From a bacterium (GTDB lineage: Bacteria; UBA9089; CG2-30-40-21; SBAY01), in assembly GCA_040757115.1 (NCBI GenBank), contig JBFLYA010000006.1:1-40846 (forward strand): 40,846 nt of DNA, written 5' to 3'. The translations under genes and the position numbers were made by a program. This document shows, one piece after another, positions 23,701-32,519 of the stretch. Every line of letters starts with the position of its first letter. Position 1 is the first letter of the stretch. The notes beneath the pieces were generated by a model. It was not told the origin of the DNA and made no database searches. It saw nothing but the letters and a program-made list of their open reading frames with translations.

Positions 23701-26700
23701 CGGATAGACTTTGGGACAACTAAAACAATTAAAATAAGCACTACCAATGGAAGTGGACAATTTACTACTACTTTTACAGTCGATTACCAACCAGGCGGAA
23801 CTACTACTCTAACCGCAACAGGGCTTACTTCCAATTTAGTCGCTACGGCTACCTTTGTGACCATCACCCAGCCAACTACCGTTATTGAGCAAGAAGACTT
23901 CTGGAGATATACATATTCACCTAACTCTGGCTGGGAAACATTAGGATATGATGACAGTAGTTGGAGTAAAGGCAGAGCTCCTTTCGGAAATCAGTCTGAT
24001 GGTGATTGGATTCCTCATACAGATTGGCCTGCAGGGACGACACTATACCTTAGAAAGTATATTGATTTACCTGCATCTGCTAAATTGACTATCTATACTG
24101 GCGTAGATAACGAAATCCATATCTATATAAATGGTGTTAATATTTTTAATGCCTCTGCTCATGGATTTACATATCGCTGGGAATATACATTTGACATTCC
24201 TAAAGGATATATAAACCCAGGAAGAAATGTAATTGCTGTGCAAGCAGTGGATTGGGGTGGCGCGACAGGATTTGATCTGAAGGCTATTGCTGAGGTCAAT
24301 ATACCTCCAATGGGTTCTATGGCAATTAGTTCTGTGCCTTCGGAGGCAAAAATTTACTCAGATGGAATGGATACAGGTAAACTCACTCCTGCTGTCTTGA
24401 CCAATCTATCCACAGGTAGTCATCAAATTGTCTTAACTAAGCCTTTGTATAACAATTGGGCTGAAACTGTTACTGTATCCTCAGGACAGACTACAGAAAT
24501 AGATGTTCCTCTTAGACTTTCTCCAACAATTATCCTTACCCCTATTTCTGGTACTGTTGGAATTATAATCACAGTTACAGGTGAAAACTTTAGTCCAAAT
24601 GAGGCAATTAGGATTGATTTTGGTCTGATTTCTTCAATTACCATCGCCAGTACTACTGCCTACGGCACCTTTGCCACTACTTTTACGGTATCTTCTCAAC
24701 CAGCAGGAACCACTACTATTGTGGCTACTGGTCTTACCTCCGGGTCAAAAGCCTATGCTACCTTCACGCTTACTATTCCGGCGCAAGCAACACTGACTGT
24801 CCGATTAGACCAGATTGATGCCGCTAAATTCCCAACTATCGAATGCCATGTCCGTGTAACTCAAGGAACTACATCTATTGCAGGACTGACTGCGGATAAT
24901 TTCCAATTAACCGAGCAGTCTGAATTAGAATCTATAGCGACCGTAGAGATAATCAGTGTCAGTGCAACTAATTCCGCCGGAGTAGCCATCGCCCATGTAT
25001 TAGATAGAAGTGGTAGTATGCAAGGTCAGAAGATAACAGATGCTAAAACTGCCGCTAATTCCCTTGTTGATATGATGCAACCTCTGGATAGGATGGCGAT
25101 AGTCTCCTTTGCTTCAAATGTTACTGTTGACCAATCCTTTACCAGTAATCAATCTGCCTTACATACCGCTATTAACAACTTAGTTGCCGATGGAGCCACG
25201 GCTTTGTATGATGGCATATATACGGGAATAGGTCAATGCACACAAGAAATTGGTGTTAAAGCAGTTATTGCTTTAACCGATGGTCAAGAAAATAGTAGTT
25301 CACATACTCAGCAACAGGTAATTGATTATGCTATTGCCAGTGCTGTGCCTGTTTATACCATTGGTTTAGGCAGTGATGTGAATACTGACATACTTACGCA
25401 AATTGCCACAACTACTGGTGGAACATATCATTTTGCACCAAACTCTACTCAGCTACAAGAGATATTTGCAGATATTAGAGAAGAGATAGAACAGCAGTAT
25501 TTAGTTACTTATAATACTCATAACCCGAATTATGATGGCACACTGCGGAATGTAGTCATTACTGCGAGTTATAACTCTGCCATTGGCTCAGATTCTGGGA
25601 CATATCGTGTAGATGAACCACCGAAAATTATCCGCACCCCAGAAACTATTGCCTTAGGTTCACAAAGTCAACCTGCCAACCAACCATTGACTATCGCCGC
25701 AACCATTACTGATAATACCGCAGTTACTAATGCCACCTTATTCTATCGACATTCGGGAACACTAACCAGCTATTCTCAGCTGACTATGACTCATATGGGT
25801 AATAACCTGTATAAAACAACTATCCCAGCCGCAAGTGTTAATTACCCGGGCGTGGATTACTATATCACTGCCTCAGATGGTAGATTAGTCGCTTCAGACC
25901 CAAAAAACAATCCTGAAATCTACCCATATCAGATTGCGGTATATCCTAATGAAAAACCAGTGATTATACATACCCCTGTTTCTGGAGCGTTAATTAACTC
26001 ATCAGTAACTATTACTGCCTATGCTACGGATACCACAGATTATGTTACTTCGGTAACCTTATCCTATCGTATCAAGGGTTATGTGCTTTATGAGAATGTA
26101 GTTATGACTAAGGCAGGTAATACTTATACCGCTACCATACCGGCGAATAAGATGACCTTTGTCGGGGTCGAATACTATATTGTCGCGATGGACAATTATG
26201 GTTTGCGGGCATATCACGGCACAGATGTTAATCCACACTACATTCGTCCCAATGTTCCACCGAGTATAACCATTACCGCACCACCAGCACAAGGGGCTTA
26301 TGCTACCAGTTCTTATACCATCGCCTGGGTAGATGCTGACCCGGATAATGATGCCCAAATATCACTCTACTATGATACCAATAACACTAACTATGACGGC
26401 TCAACTATCACTACTGGACTTTCTGAGGATAGCAGTATCAATAGCTATATCTGGAATCTCTCAACTATCCCCGAAGGTAGTTACTATATCTATGCCTTGA
26501 TAGATGATGGCACTAATACACCCGTCTATGACTACAGCAATGGACCATTAAATATTGATCATTCACTACCACGAGCAACCATTACTACCACCCCTGCCTC
26601 ACCAATTACTGCTGCTGGGACAGTCTATGTTATCTTAACTGCCTCAGAAAAATTATCTGCCGTCTCACTGACATTTACTCCCTATGGTAAATCACCTCTC

Positions 26701-29700
26701 TCTATACCGTTGACTACCACGGATTATATCACCTGGCAAGGTAATTTCCAGGTTACTCTTTATACTGGCGATGGAATAGGCACATTTAACTATTCCTTGA
26801 AAGATTTATTCAATAATATTGTTACCGGAAGCCAAACTTTTGAGATAGATGTTTCAGGGGTAATATTTACGCAGTCAAATTATACCTTCAATGTTGAGAA
26901 GGACTATAATCAGCAGGGATTGGTTAGGGTTAAGAATATCGATAATGAGCCACACCAATTCTTCGCAGAATCTATTAATGTCCCTAAACCAATAGCGGTA
27001 AATTTTATGGGTGATGGTTCTGTGGATAATCCGATTACCTTACAGCCCGGGGAAGAGACAAATCTTATTCTATCAATGCATACCCAATATGCCACGAAAA
27101 CAAATTACTCCCTCGGCGGTAACTTGACCAATGATAAAGGGTTAATCTCGCATACGACAATAAATATTAATGTTCGCCTGCCCGAGGTTAGATTTACGGT
27201 TAGTCTTATCAGTGAAGACCCAATGACATTAGCCAAAACCTATAGAATTACCAATACGGGTGCTGACCCAATTCCGGATTTAACCATTGACCTCGGTGCA
27301 CTTAAAGATAAGGTGATTATGCATCCGTTACTCTATTCGCTATACTTAGGCACATCGAGTTCAGTTGAATTTAAGCTCATCCCCATTATCACTGAGACTT
27401 TTAGTGGGCTATCTGGCACCTGGAGTGTGAGTAGTGGAGATAAGGTGGTGGAGGTTCTTACTACCTGGCAGGTTACAGGAACCATCTATAAGGTAACATT
27501 AAATCAGCCCAAACTCGTCTTTGATATTAATTATCTATATCAATATGAATTAGAACAACATAAAGTAATAGTGGGATATTGTCCTAATGGAGCACCAATC
27601 TGGGGATGGGTAGCAGACCCGAGGTTAATTAAGAGCATTGACCCATTCTATATACCAACAGGATTTGGAACTTCAAATGTCAAAAGTGCAAACTTGAGTA
27701 TGCATTTTACAGAAGGAAATATTGAGCAAAATCGCAATACCTATATCTATATGAATAATAATGAAGTGGGTAGATTAATAAATGTTAATCCGGAAGGGTA
27801 TTATACATTTCCAGTTGCGCCAGACTATTTTATGTATCCCGACCCGTATGTTGGTAATCGCCGCAATGAGATTAGTATGGAGACAGATATAAATCCTGCT
27901 CATTTAGCCTGGGTAGGTAATTTCAGGGTTACCATACTCTTAGATAAGTTTGAGGTGTATGTTATTGCTACAAGTTCAGCGGCGGCTACCGCTACTGCCT
28001 GGGCATTACCCTATGTGCATCATAATTCAGACCAACTATTTGTCAATATTACTCAACCACCAGAGGGATTTGAGTATAAGATAGGTGCGAAGGTGCAGAT
28101 TAAGGCTGAGGTAAAGGATGAGCATGACATCTTCCAGTGGCTCTGCAATGTCTGTGTAAGTTTTACCAATAGCACCCAAACACTGAATTTATACGATGAT
28201 GGCATGCATAATGATGCCGGTGTAAATGACGGTATTTATGCCAACTACTGGTATCCTGCCAATGAAGGTAGTGTTACTATCACCGTGGTGGCGAATAACT
28301 GTAAGACACAGGCGACTGCGACAGTTAGTGGCAATATTATTGGCAATCGACCGCCGAGCATAGACATTCTTACCCCTACTGAATTACAAACATTACAAGG
28401 AACTACCACTATCTCGTATCAAGCCACAGACCCAGATGGCGATAGTTTATATTTCTATATCTATTATAGTGCCTCCTCGATTGGTCCCTGGAATCTGTTC
28501 TACAGTGGCGTAAATACTGTCTATCTCTGGAATACTAATATCCTGGAAAATGGTATTTACTATATTCGGGTAGTAGCCAGTGACCCTAACGGATTGACAG
28601 GCTCAGATACCGTCAAGGTAACTGTAAAGAATAAAAAACCAAAGATTAGAGTTAATCCTACTGCTGGCTCTCAATGTGCCTTAGTTACGGTTTATGGTGA
28701 AGACTTTGGTGCGACAGAGACGGTTCAGATTGACTTTGGGTTACATCTTAATATTACTACTGGCATGACTAATGCCGAAGGCTCATTTACTACCTTTTTT
28801 ACTGTCGATACGCAACCGGTTGGCACAGTCTCAGTAGTCGCTACCGGTATTGATTCACACCTGAGGGCCTCTGCAGATTTCACTATTACTGCACTACACT
28901 ATATCAAAGGATATATTCGCTATGCGAATGGTGAAGGAATTCCAGGCATCAAAGTCTATTTAATGAGCCCAATAGTAGATGACTGTTTTATCACTTCATC
29001 TGATGGTTATTATGAATTTACCGGTTTGCCCACCGGATATTATCGTGTAAGACCATATAAAGAATGGTATACATTTGAGCCAGCAGGAAGGGAATACCGC
29101 ATACTTACTGCCAGTTGCGATAATCAGAACTACATCGGGACACCACAGAGGTATTATATTAAAGGTAGATGTAACACAGAGGCAGATGAAGGGATAGGTG
29201 GAGTGCAGGTAGTTTTATCAGGTTCTGTGCAGGCAACCTATACTACTAATGCCAGTGGATATTATGCCTTCTGGGATGTTCCGGCGGGCACATATACCAT
29301 CACCCCTTATAGGCAATTCTATACCTTTGTTCCGGCAAATAGAATCCTTCCTAACATAGATTTCCATCAAGCAGGACAGGATTTTGTTGGCACATCTACT
29401 ACTGTAGAAAGATATTATATCAAAGGAACTATCACGGATATGAGTCATAATCCGTTAGCCGGGGTAAGGGTATATCTGTTTGGCACGATGGATAATGTTT
29501 TTATCACCAGAGCAGATGGTTATTATGAATTTACCAATCTTGAGTCAGGTTATTATCGAACCAGCCTGTGGAAACAAGGATATACCTTCGAACCATCTGG
29601 CAGAAGATATGAATACCTGTGTAGCCATTATGAGCATCAAGACTTTGACGATGATGGTCCACCACAAGGAATTCAACCACCACCACCTACCAGTACACTC

Positions 29701-30372
29701 ACATCGCTATTCTTTGTAGTAAAGGATAATGCAGGAAAAGGAATACCAGGGGCAAAGATTACACTGATGCCATTAAATGTAGAAAATGTAGTGAGGGTCT
29801 TCAGACCCGTTGGGGAAAACGCAGAAAATGTAGTGAGGGTCTTCAGACCCGTTGGGGAAAACGCATCTAAAGATGCTCACTACAGACCCGTCTCGGCTGA
29901 GATTATCACTGATGAAAATGGTATGGCAGATATGGTCAAGCCTATCTGGGAATTGTCTGGTAACTACACCATAAAGGTGGTAAAGTTAGGGTATAACTGT
30001 GAAAGTGAGGAGATTACTATTACGGATGAGGAATCGGTTTTTGACCTTGACTTTGTCTTAGAAGCATCACAGCCGTTACCACCCCAGAATAAACTTTACC
30101 AGAATTACCCAAATCCATTCAATCCCAATCAGGAAGAAACACAGATTCCGTATGATTTAGCCGTGAATGCTCATATAGTCATTAAGATTTACAACATTGC
30201 TGGAGAATTAGTCAGGACATTAGAGGAAGATAAACTTGCCGGGTCAAATATTACTACCCCATGGAATGGTAGAAATGATGATGGTGATATTGTCTCCAAC
30301 GGCGTCTATTTCTATCAATTACATATTGGTGGAAGTGTAGTTGGGACTAAGAAGATATTAGTAATAAAATAG
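20725..30372 (+). CDS. giant exported beta-helix/VWA/Ig adhesin with T9SS-type C-terminal domain
   Basis: 3215 residues. Signal peptide 1-24. Residues ~25-870 form a right-handed beta-helix with NTISNN-type rungs and glycine-rich loops (GGQGGRG...), closed by NWWGTS. Then two IPT/TIG domains (SPTSGTVGTIVTVEG), a galactose-binding-like domain (~1052-1194, VYLRKYIDLP-type features), a PEGA domain (~1195-1263), a third IPT, and a VWA domain (~1354-1600) with an intact MIDAS D1427-R-S-G-S1431. Several Fn3/Ig-like domains follow, a DDGMHNDAGVNDGIY module (~2490), three carboxypeptidase-regulatory-like beta-domains from ~2725 (IKGYIRYANGEGIPG, SSDGYYEFTGLPTGYYR), and a fourth carrying an in-frame REP duplication. 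The last ~95 residues (YQNYPNPFNP to YFYQLHIGGSVVGTKK) match the FlgD-like/T9SS sorting domain. TTGGAGG precedes the ATG. porV follows directly. Confidence 0.9.
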   Translation: MCKKIIWGIMLGIVMIINAKVAVATDVSGTITSNTTWDVAGSPYIITADVIVDQGVTLEIEPNVVVKFATDTSLISYGTLTAVGIPNGTITFTSNKPTPAAGDWTSIKLSGTGSSRSQISYCLTQYAKQAVYLENTDNVTITYNTIRDNKGNDGIDNQATTGEIGAGIYLVSSTNNNIENNTIFNNIGGQGGDGGYGGGVGGAAAGGPGVGIYLSSSSKNTISQNTIFDNIGGQGGRGALFGGGGSGGSGAGIYLSSASVENTISQNTIFNNAGGQGGQSGDSAPGGAGDPGVGYGIYIDDSSCYNNTIATTNTYNGEPIHFYYSQTGIIIEDQILTGSPTTNLGKINLINCSDFTIRGNTISGARGYSGESGDPEGEQGGNGVGIYLYRSGSGVVTSNSISDNIGGRGGTGRKGWYAASTGGSGGMGCGIYLLSSTDVEISDNIISNNQGGRGGGSAGWGSGGKGGLGVGISLGSSTLNSISNNTISNSQGGLYGGGWPCGRNGLGCGIYIDSNSYNNIIDTTNTSDGQPIHYYYNRTGIIIENQTLTGTPTTNLGKIVLINCSNFIIRNNTISGARGDNGKTGWANQVGHPGEIGAGIYILSSTGNTIIDNTISDNQGGLGGGGGGDASGGPGGIGTGIYLGSSTNNTISGNTISNNSGGEGGHATYGNNSSVGGCGGDGAGIYLLSSTDNTILSNNILENSGGRGGGVYQQGNTGGVGAGIYLNSSDNNNISRNSITDNNGGTGGTGNCSRNKAGGAGGIGAGIYLNSSDNNNIRENNAITDNSGGTGGSGCPIGSNGNGVGIYGASSEVANLIYNNIYNNTTYNLSTDISPGTQTAEYNWWGTSVESEIVAKLSGKIDYIPWLMGTWTESAQITISPTSGTVGTIVTVEGEGFGSTETVQIDFGTTKTITTAATNGLGTFSVTFTIDNQPAGTTTVTATGLTSSYSATATFTIISITQPEITLISPTSGTVGTIVTVEGNGFGSTEAIRIDFGTTKTIKISTTNGSGQFTTTFTVDYQPGGTTTLTATGLTSNLVATATFVTITQPTTVIEQEDFWRYTYSPNSGWETLGYDDSSWSKGRAPFGNQSDGDWIPHTDWPAGTTLYLRKYIDLPASAKLTIYTGVDNEIHIYINGVNIFNASAHGFTYRWEYTFDIPKGYINPGRNVIAVQAVDWGGATGFDLKAIAEVNIPPMGSMAISSVPSEAKIYSDGMDTGKLTPAVLTNLSTGSHQIVLTKPLYNNWAETVTVSSGQTTEIDVPLRLSPTIILTPISGTVGIIITVTGENFSPNEAIRIDFGLISSITIASTTAYGTFATTFTVSSQPAGTTTIVATGLTSGSKAYATFTLTIPAQATLTVRLDQIDAAKFPTIECHVRVTQGTTSIAGLTADNFQLTEQSELESIATVEIISVSATNSAGVAIAHVLDRSGSMQGQKITDAKTAANSLVDMMQPLDRMAIVSFASNVTVDQSFTSNQSALHTAINNLVADGATALYDGIYTGIGQCTQEIGVKAVIALTDGQENSSSHTQQQVIDYAIASAVPVYTIGLGSDVNTDILTQIATTTGGTYHFAPNSTQLQEIFADIREEIEQQYLVTYNTHNPNYDGTLRNVVITASYNSAIGSDSGTYRVDEPPKIIRTPETIALGSQSQPANQPLTIAATITDNTAVTNATLFYRHSGTLTSYSQLTMTHMGNNLYKTTIPAASVNYPGVDYYITASDGRLVASDPKNNPEIYPYQIAVYPNEKPVIIHTPVSGALINSSVTITAYATDTTDYVTSVTLSYRIKGYVLYENVVMTKAGNTYTATIPANKMTFVGVEYYIVAMDNYGLRAYHGTDVNPHYIRPNVPPSITITAPPAQGAYATSSYTIAWVDADPDNDAQISLYYDTNNTNYDGSTITTGLSEDSSINSYIWNLSTIPEGSYYIYALIDDGTNTPVYDYSNGPLNIDHSLPRATITTTPASPITAAGTVYVILTASEKLSAVSLTFTPYGKSPLSIPLTTTDYITWQGNFQVTLYTGDGIGTFNYSLKDLFNNIVTGSQTFEIDVSGVIFTQSNYTFNVEKDYNQQGLVRVKNIDNEPHQFFAESINVPKPIAVNFMGDGSVDNPITLQPGEETNLILSMHTQYATKTNYSLGGNLTNDKGLISHTTININVRLPEVRFTVSLISEDPMTLAKTYRITNTGADPIPDLTIDLGALKDKVIMHPLLYSLYLGTSSSVEFKLIPIITETFSGLSGTWSVSSGDKVVEVLTTWQVTGTIYKVTLNQPKLVFDINYLYQYELEQHKVIVGYCPNGAPIWGWVADPRLIKSIDPFYIPTGFGTSNVKSANLSMHFTEGNIEQNRNTYIYMNNNEVGRLINVNPEGYYTFPVAPDYFMYPDPYVGNRRNEISMETDINPAHLAWVGNFRVTILLDKFEVYVIATSSAAATATAWALPYVHHNSDQLFVNITQPPEGFEYKIGAKVQIKAEVKDEHDIFQWLCNVCVSFTNSTQTLNLYDDGMHNDAGVNDGIYANYWYPANEGSVTITVVANNCKTQATATVSGNIIGNRPPSIDILTPTELQTLQGTTTISYQATDPDGDSLYFYIYYSASSIGPWNLFYSGVNTVYLWNTNILENGIYYIRVVASDPNGLTGSDTVKVTVKNKKPKIRVNPTAGSQCALVTVYGEDFGATETVQIDFGLHLNITTGMTNAEGSFTTFFTVDTQPVGTVSVVATGIDSHLRASADFTITALHYIKGYIRYANGEGIPGIKVYLMSPIVDDCFITSSDGYYEFTGLPTGYYRVRPYKEWYTFEPAGREYRILTASCDNQNYIGTPQRYYIKGRCNTEADEGIGGVQVVLSGSVQATYTTNASGYYAFWDVPAGTYTITPYRQFYTFVPANRILPNIDFHQAGQDFVGTSTTVERYYIKGTITDMSHNPLAGVRVYLFGTMDNVFITRADGYYEFTNLESGYYRTSLWKQGYTFEPSGRRYEYLCSHYEHQDFDDDGPPQGIQPPPPTSTLTSLFFVVKDNAGKGIPGAKITLMPLNVENVVRVFRPVGENAENVVRVFRPVGENASKDAHYRPVSAEIITDENGMADMVKPIWELSGNYTIKVVKLGYNCESEEITITDEESVFDLDFVLEASQPLPPQNKLYQNYPNPFNPNQEETQIPYDLAVNAHIVIKIYNIAGELVRTLEEDKLAGSNITTPWNGRNDDGDIVSNGVYFYQLHIGGSVVGTKKILVIK
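29781..29892 (+). repeat. REP-like palindromes in frame inside the adhesin gene
   Basis: An exact 42-bp unit (29781-29822 and 29823-29864) containing GTAGTGAGGGTCTTCAGACC is tandemly duplicated and followed by ATCTAAAGATGCTCACTAC. The same halves form the intergenic element at 40624-40700. The unit is read as ENVVRVFRPVGENA twice, then SKDAHYRPV. Confidence 0.85.
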
Positions 30373-30468
30373 GACGCAGATGTACAGGATTTACAGGATT
30401 TTTAAAAAATATTATCCTAATAATCTACGGAGAAAAATCTTGCGTCCCAAAAAAGGAGGTAAAATAAA

Positions 30469-31413
30469 ATGTTAAACAAAAAGGTACAACAGGTAAGTAT
30501 AACTCTATTTCTTTCTTTACTCTCTACTCTCTACTTTCTACTTCCTAATGCCGAGGCAGGGGCGGATACCGGCGCTGATTTCTTAAAGCTGGGCGTAGGA
30601 GCAAGGGCATCTGCAATGGGTGAGGCATTTTGTGCCGTAGCAGATAGTGTTGACTCTATTTATTACAATCCGGCAGGATTAGCCCGGCTGAAACAAAAAG
30701 AGGTCTCTGCAATGTATGGCGATAAACGAGAGGATACTGCCCGCACATCATTAGTTTATGCCCAGCCACTACAAGAATGGGAAGCTGGTGGCGTATTAGG
30801 AATAGGTATCATCTATCAAGACTTAGGTGAGATAGAACTGCGTGATAAATCTAATCAACCACAAGGTTCTATCAATCCCGCTGAGTTTGCCGTGATTTTC
30901 TCCTATGCGAAAAAGTCTTATGAAAATCTATTATTAGGTGGGAATGTAAAATACATCCAACGCGAGCTTAAGAAAATAAAGGCTAAAGCCGTTGCCTTTG
31001 ACCTTGGTCTCCTATATTTCCCGCAAATCCCAAAATTCCTAAACCTCTCAGGAACAGGTTTAACTACAGGTCTGTGTCTGGAGAATATAGGTAGTAAGAT
31101 AAAGGGTGATGAGTTGCCGTTAAACTTACGGCTTGGTGTAGCGTATTCGCCTTTAAATAATCTCTGCTGTAGTTTAGATGTGAACCAACACCTTTATAAT
31201 TCCGACTTATGTTGGAATCTTGGGCTTGAATATAGATATAGTTTGTTGGCTGTCCGACTGGGCTATTTTGACAAAGGAAGACAGATAAAGGGATTGAGTT
31301 ATGGGTTTGGAATAAAGTATCTGGGTTATCAGCTTGACTTTGCTAATCTTGCCAGTGGTGAGATGGAAAATGCAGAAGATATGAACCGCATATCCCTCTC
31401 AGTGAGTTGGTAG
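30469..31413 (+). CDS. porV: PorV/PorQ-family outer-membrane protein
   Basis: A 314-residue outer-membrane beta-barrel of the PorV/PorQ family. In T9SS, PorV collects cargo from the translocon and hands it to the attachment complex; PorQ-like paralogues are less well defined. Seen: a signal peptide ending near NAEAG, the family-defining mature start TGADFLKLGVGARASAMGEAF, then CAVADSVDSIYYNPAGLARL, amphipathic strands (LLGGNVKYIQRELKKIKAKA) and a terminal aromatic residue (SLSVSW). AAAGGAGG precedes the ATG. It sits 97 bp after the adhesin and before a second cargo protein, consistent with a shuttle for both. The signal-peptide codons (~30518-30548) consist of CTTTACTCTCTACTCTCTAC, the same drifting repeat as nearby intergenic DNA. 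Confidence 0.9.
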   Translation: MLNKKVQQVSITLFLSLLSTLYFLLPNAEAGADTGADFLKLGVGARASAMGEAFCAVADSVDSIYYNPAGLARLKQKEVSAMYGDKREDTARTSLVYAQPLQEWEAGGVLGIGIIYQDLGEIELRDKSNQPQGSINPAEFAVIFSYAKKSYENLLLGGNVKYIQRELKKIKAKAVAFDLGLLYFPQIPKFLNLSGTGLTTGLCLENIGSKIKGDELPLNLRLGVAYSPLNNLCCSLDVNQHLYNSDLCWNLGLEYRYSLLAVRLGYFDKGRQIKGLSYGFGIKYLGYQLDFANLASGEMENAEDMNRISLSVSW

Positions 31414-31460
31414 CCGCAGGCTTGTATCCTGCGTAGCTCGGGTCAGTTCTGAAGAGTAAA

Positions 31461-31650
31461 TTTCCACCTGTGCGATTAGACTAATTCATCGCAGAGACGC
31501 AAAGGAAAAATAAATGTAAAATGTAAAATAGGAAATGAAAAATGGGAAATTTTAGTACTTCGCAAGACTCATTACCTTTCAGTTATACATTTTCATTTTA
31601 CATTTCTCATTTTACATTATCCATTTTACATTTAACCGCACAGGTGGAAA
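31461..31650 (+). mobile_element. 190-bp MITE-like element, TTTCCACCTGTGCG termini, copy 2
   Basis: Perfect 14-bp outer ends as in copy 1 (20399-20581) but in the opposite orientation. The internal landmarks GCAGAGACGCAAAGGAAAAA and TTCGCAAGACTCATTACC are shared. The 11-kb segment holding the adhesin and porV therefore lies between inverted copies. Confidence 0.75.
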
Positions 31651-31792
31651 ATTCTCTGCGTCTCTGTGCCTCTGCGGTGAACAATTACGAAAAATTTCTC
31701 TCTTCAAACAAAAGCAAAAAGGAGGTGGTAAGATATTTCAACGCTGGCGAAGAGTTAACATAAAAATCTAAAACAAAAGGAGGTGAAAAAAA

Positions 31793-32428
31793 ATGAAAAA
31801 ACTAACATTACTTACTATGCTTGTCCTTGGGCTACTTGCTACCGCTACCTATACAACTACAGTATACGCAGAAGATACACAAGCTTATTATACGCAGAAC
31901 AACACACCTGTTCCTTCATCTATTGCATGGGGAACTGGAGTGAATACACCCTACCAGAGCTTCGGTGGAGGTCCCTGCGTAGCAACAATGACCCATACTT
32001 TTTACTATGACAGAGAATGTATAGTAGTGGATATTGATGATGACCACCTTGAATGGACATCCAGAGCGGGTGAGGCTGATTATATGATTATGTGGACAAA
32101 TATCTATGCCTGGGCAGCGGCTACTGGAACATATTATTTGCAGATAACTGCTACAGGAACTGACCATATAAAGAGAAGTGATGGAGCGACTATCACCACA
32201 TCCTATGCGTTAGTACCACCAAGTGGTCCACATCCTACTCCAGGTGATTTTATCCTGGCACCAGCCTTCAATGGTAATCTACCAAATACTCCAATTGAGG
32301 GTGTCAATGGTTCCCCAGTAAGATATGATAGAGACCTGTGGGCAAGGGTCCAACCAACCAACAATAATCCATTAGGAAAATACGAGGATGTATTCTACCT
32401 CACCTTTGCAATTACACTGACACCGTAG
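31793..32428 (+). CDS. small secreted protein of unknown function
   Basis: A 211-residue product with a clear signal peptide (KKLTLLTMLVLGLLATATYT, cleavage near VYA-ED). The mature part is rich in Thr, Tyr and Asp, predicted beta, with two cysteines about 14 residues apart (GPCVATMTHTFYYDRECIV) that could form a disulfide. It contains repeated aromatic strands (MIMWTNIYAWAAATGTYYLQ) and a C-terminal YEDVFYLTFAITLTP. No T9SS-type C-terminal domain is present, unlike its large neighbours. A very strong ribosome-binding site (AAAAGGAGGTG) and a clean intrinsic terminator suggest an abundantly made monocistronic product, possibly a pilin-like or S-layer-type subunit, though I recognise no family. 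Confidence 0.75.
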   Translation: MKKLTLLTMLVLGLLATATYTTTVYAEDTQAYYTQNNTPVPSSIAWGTGVNTPYQSFGGGPCVATMTHTFYYDRECIVVDIDDDHLEWTSRAGEADYMIMWTNIYAWAAATGTYYLQITATGTDHIKRSDGATITTSYALVPPSGPHPTPGDFILAPAFNGNLPNTPIEGVNGSPVRYDRDLWARVQPTNNNPLGKYEDVFYLTFAITLTP

Positions 32429-32468
32429 GAGGAACACACTATAAGAGTAGCAGTGTAGAACGAGAAGT

Positions 32469-32519
32469 AAGAGAGACCTGTTTCCTTTTTGTCGGAGAGG
32501 GGCGGGTCTCTCTTTTTTA
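32469..32519 (+). terminator. rho-independent terminator
   Basis: AAGAGAGACC (32469-32478) pairs with GGTCTCTCTT (32505-32514), followed by a T run. It lies 40 bp after the 211-residue gene, and its T run abuts the left end of the following MITE-like element. Confidence 0.85.

Noticed and set aside
29218-29448. Minus-strand ORFs inside the giant adhesin and protease genes
   Set aside because: Antisense shadows of Thr- and Gly-rich coding sequence without start signals.
31415-31433. CGCAGG-CTTGTAT-CCTGCG hairpin after porV as a terminator
   Set aside because: Short stem with no T run; resembles the other small extragenic repeats.
31542-31763. 73-residue plus-strand ORF
   Set aside because: It runs through the MITE-like element at 31461-31650; composition and frame come from the repeat.
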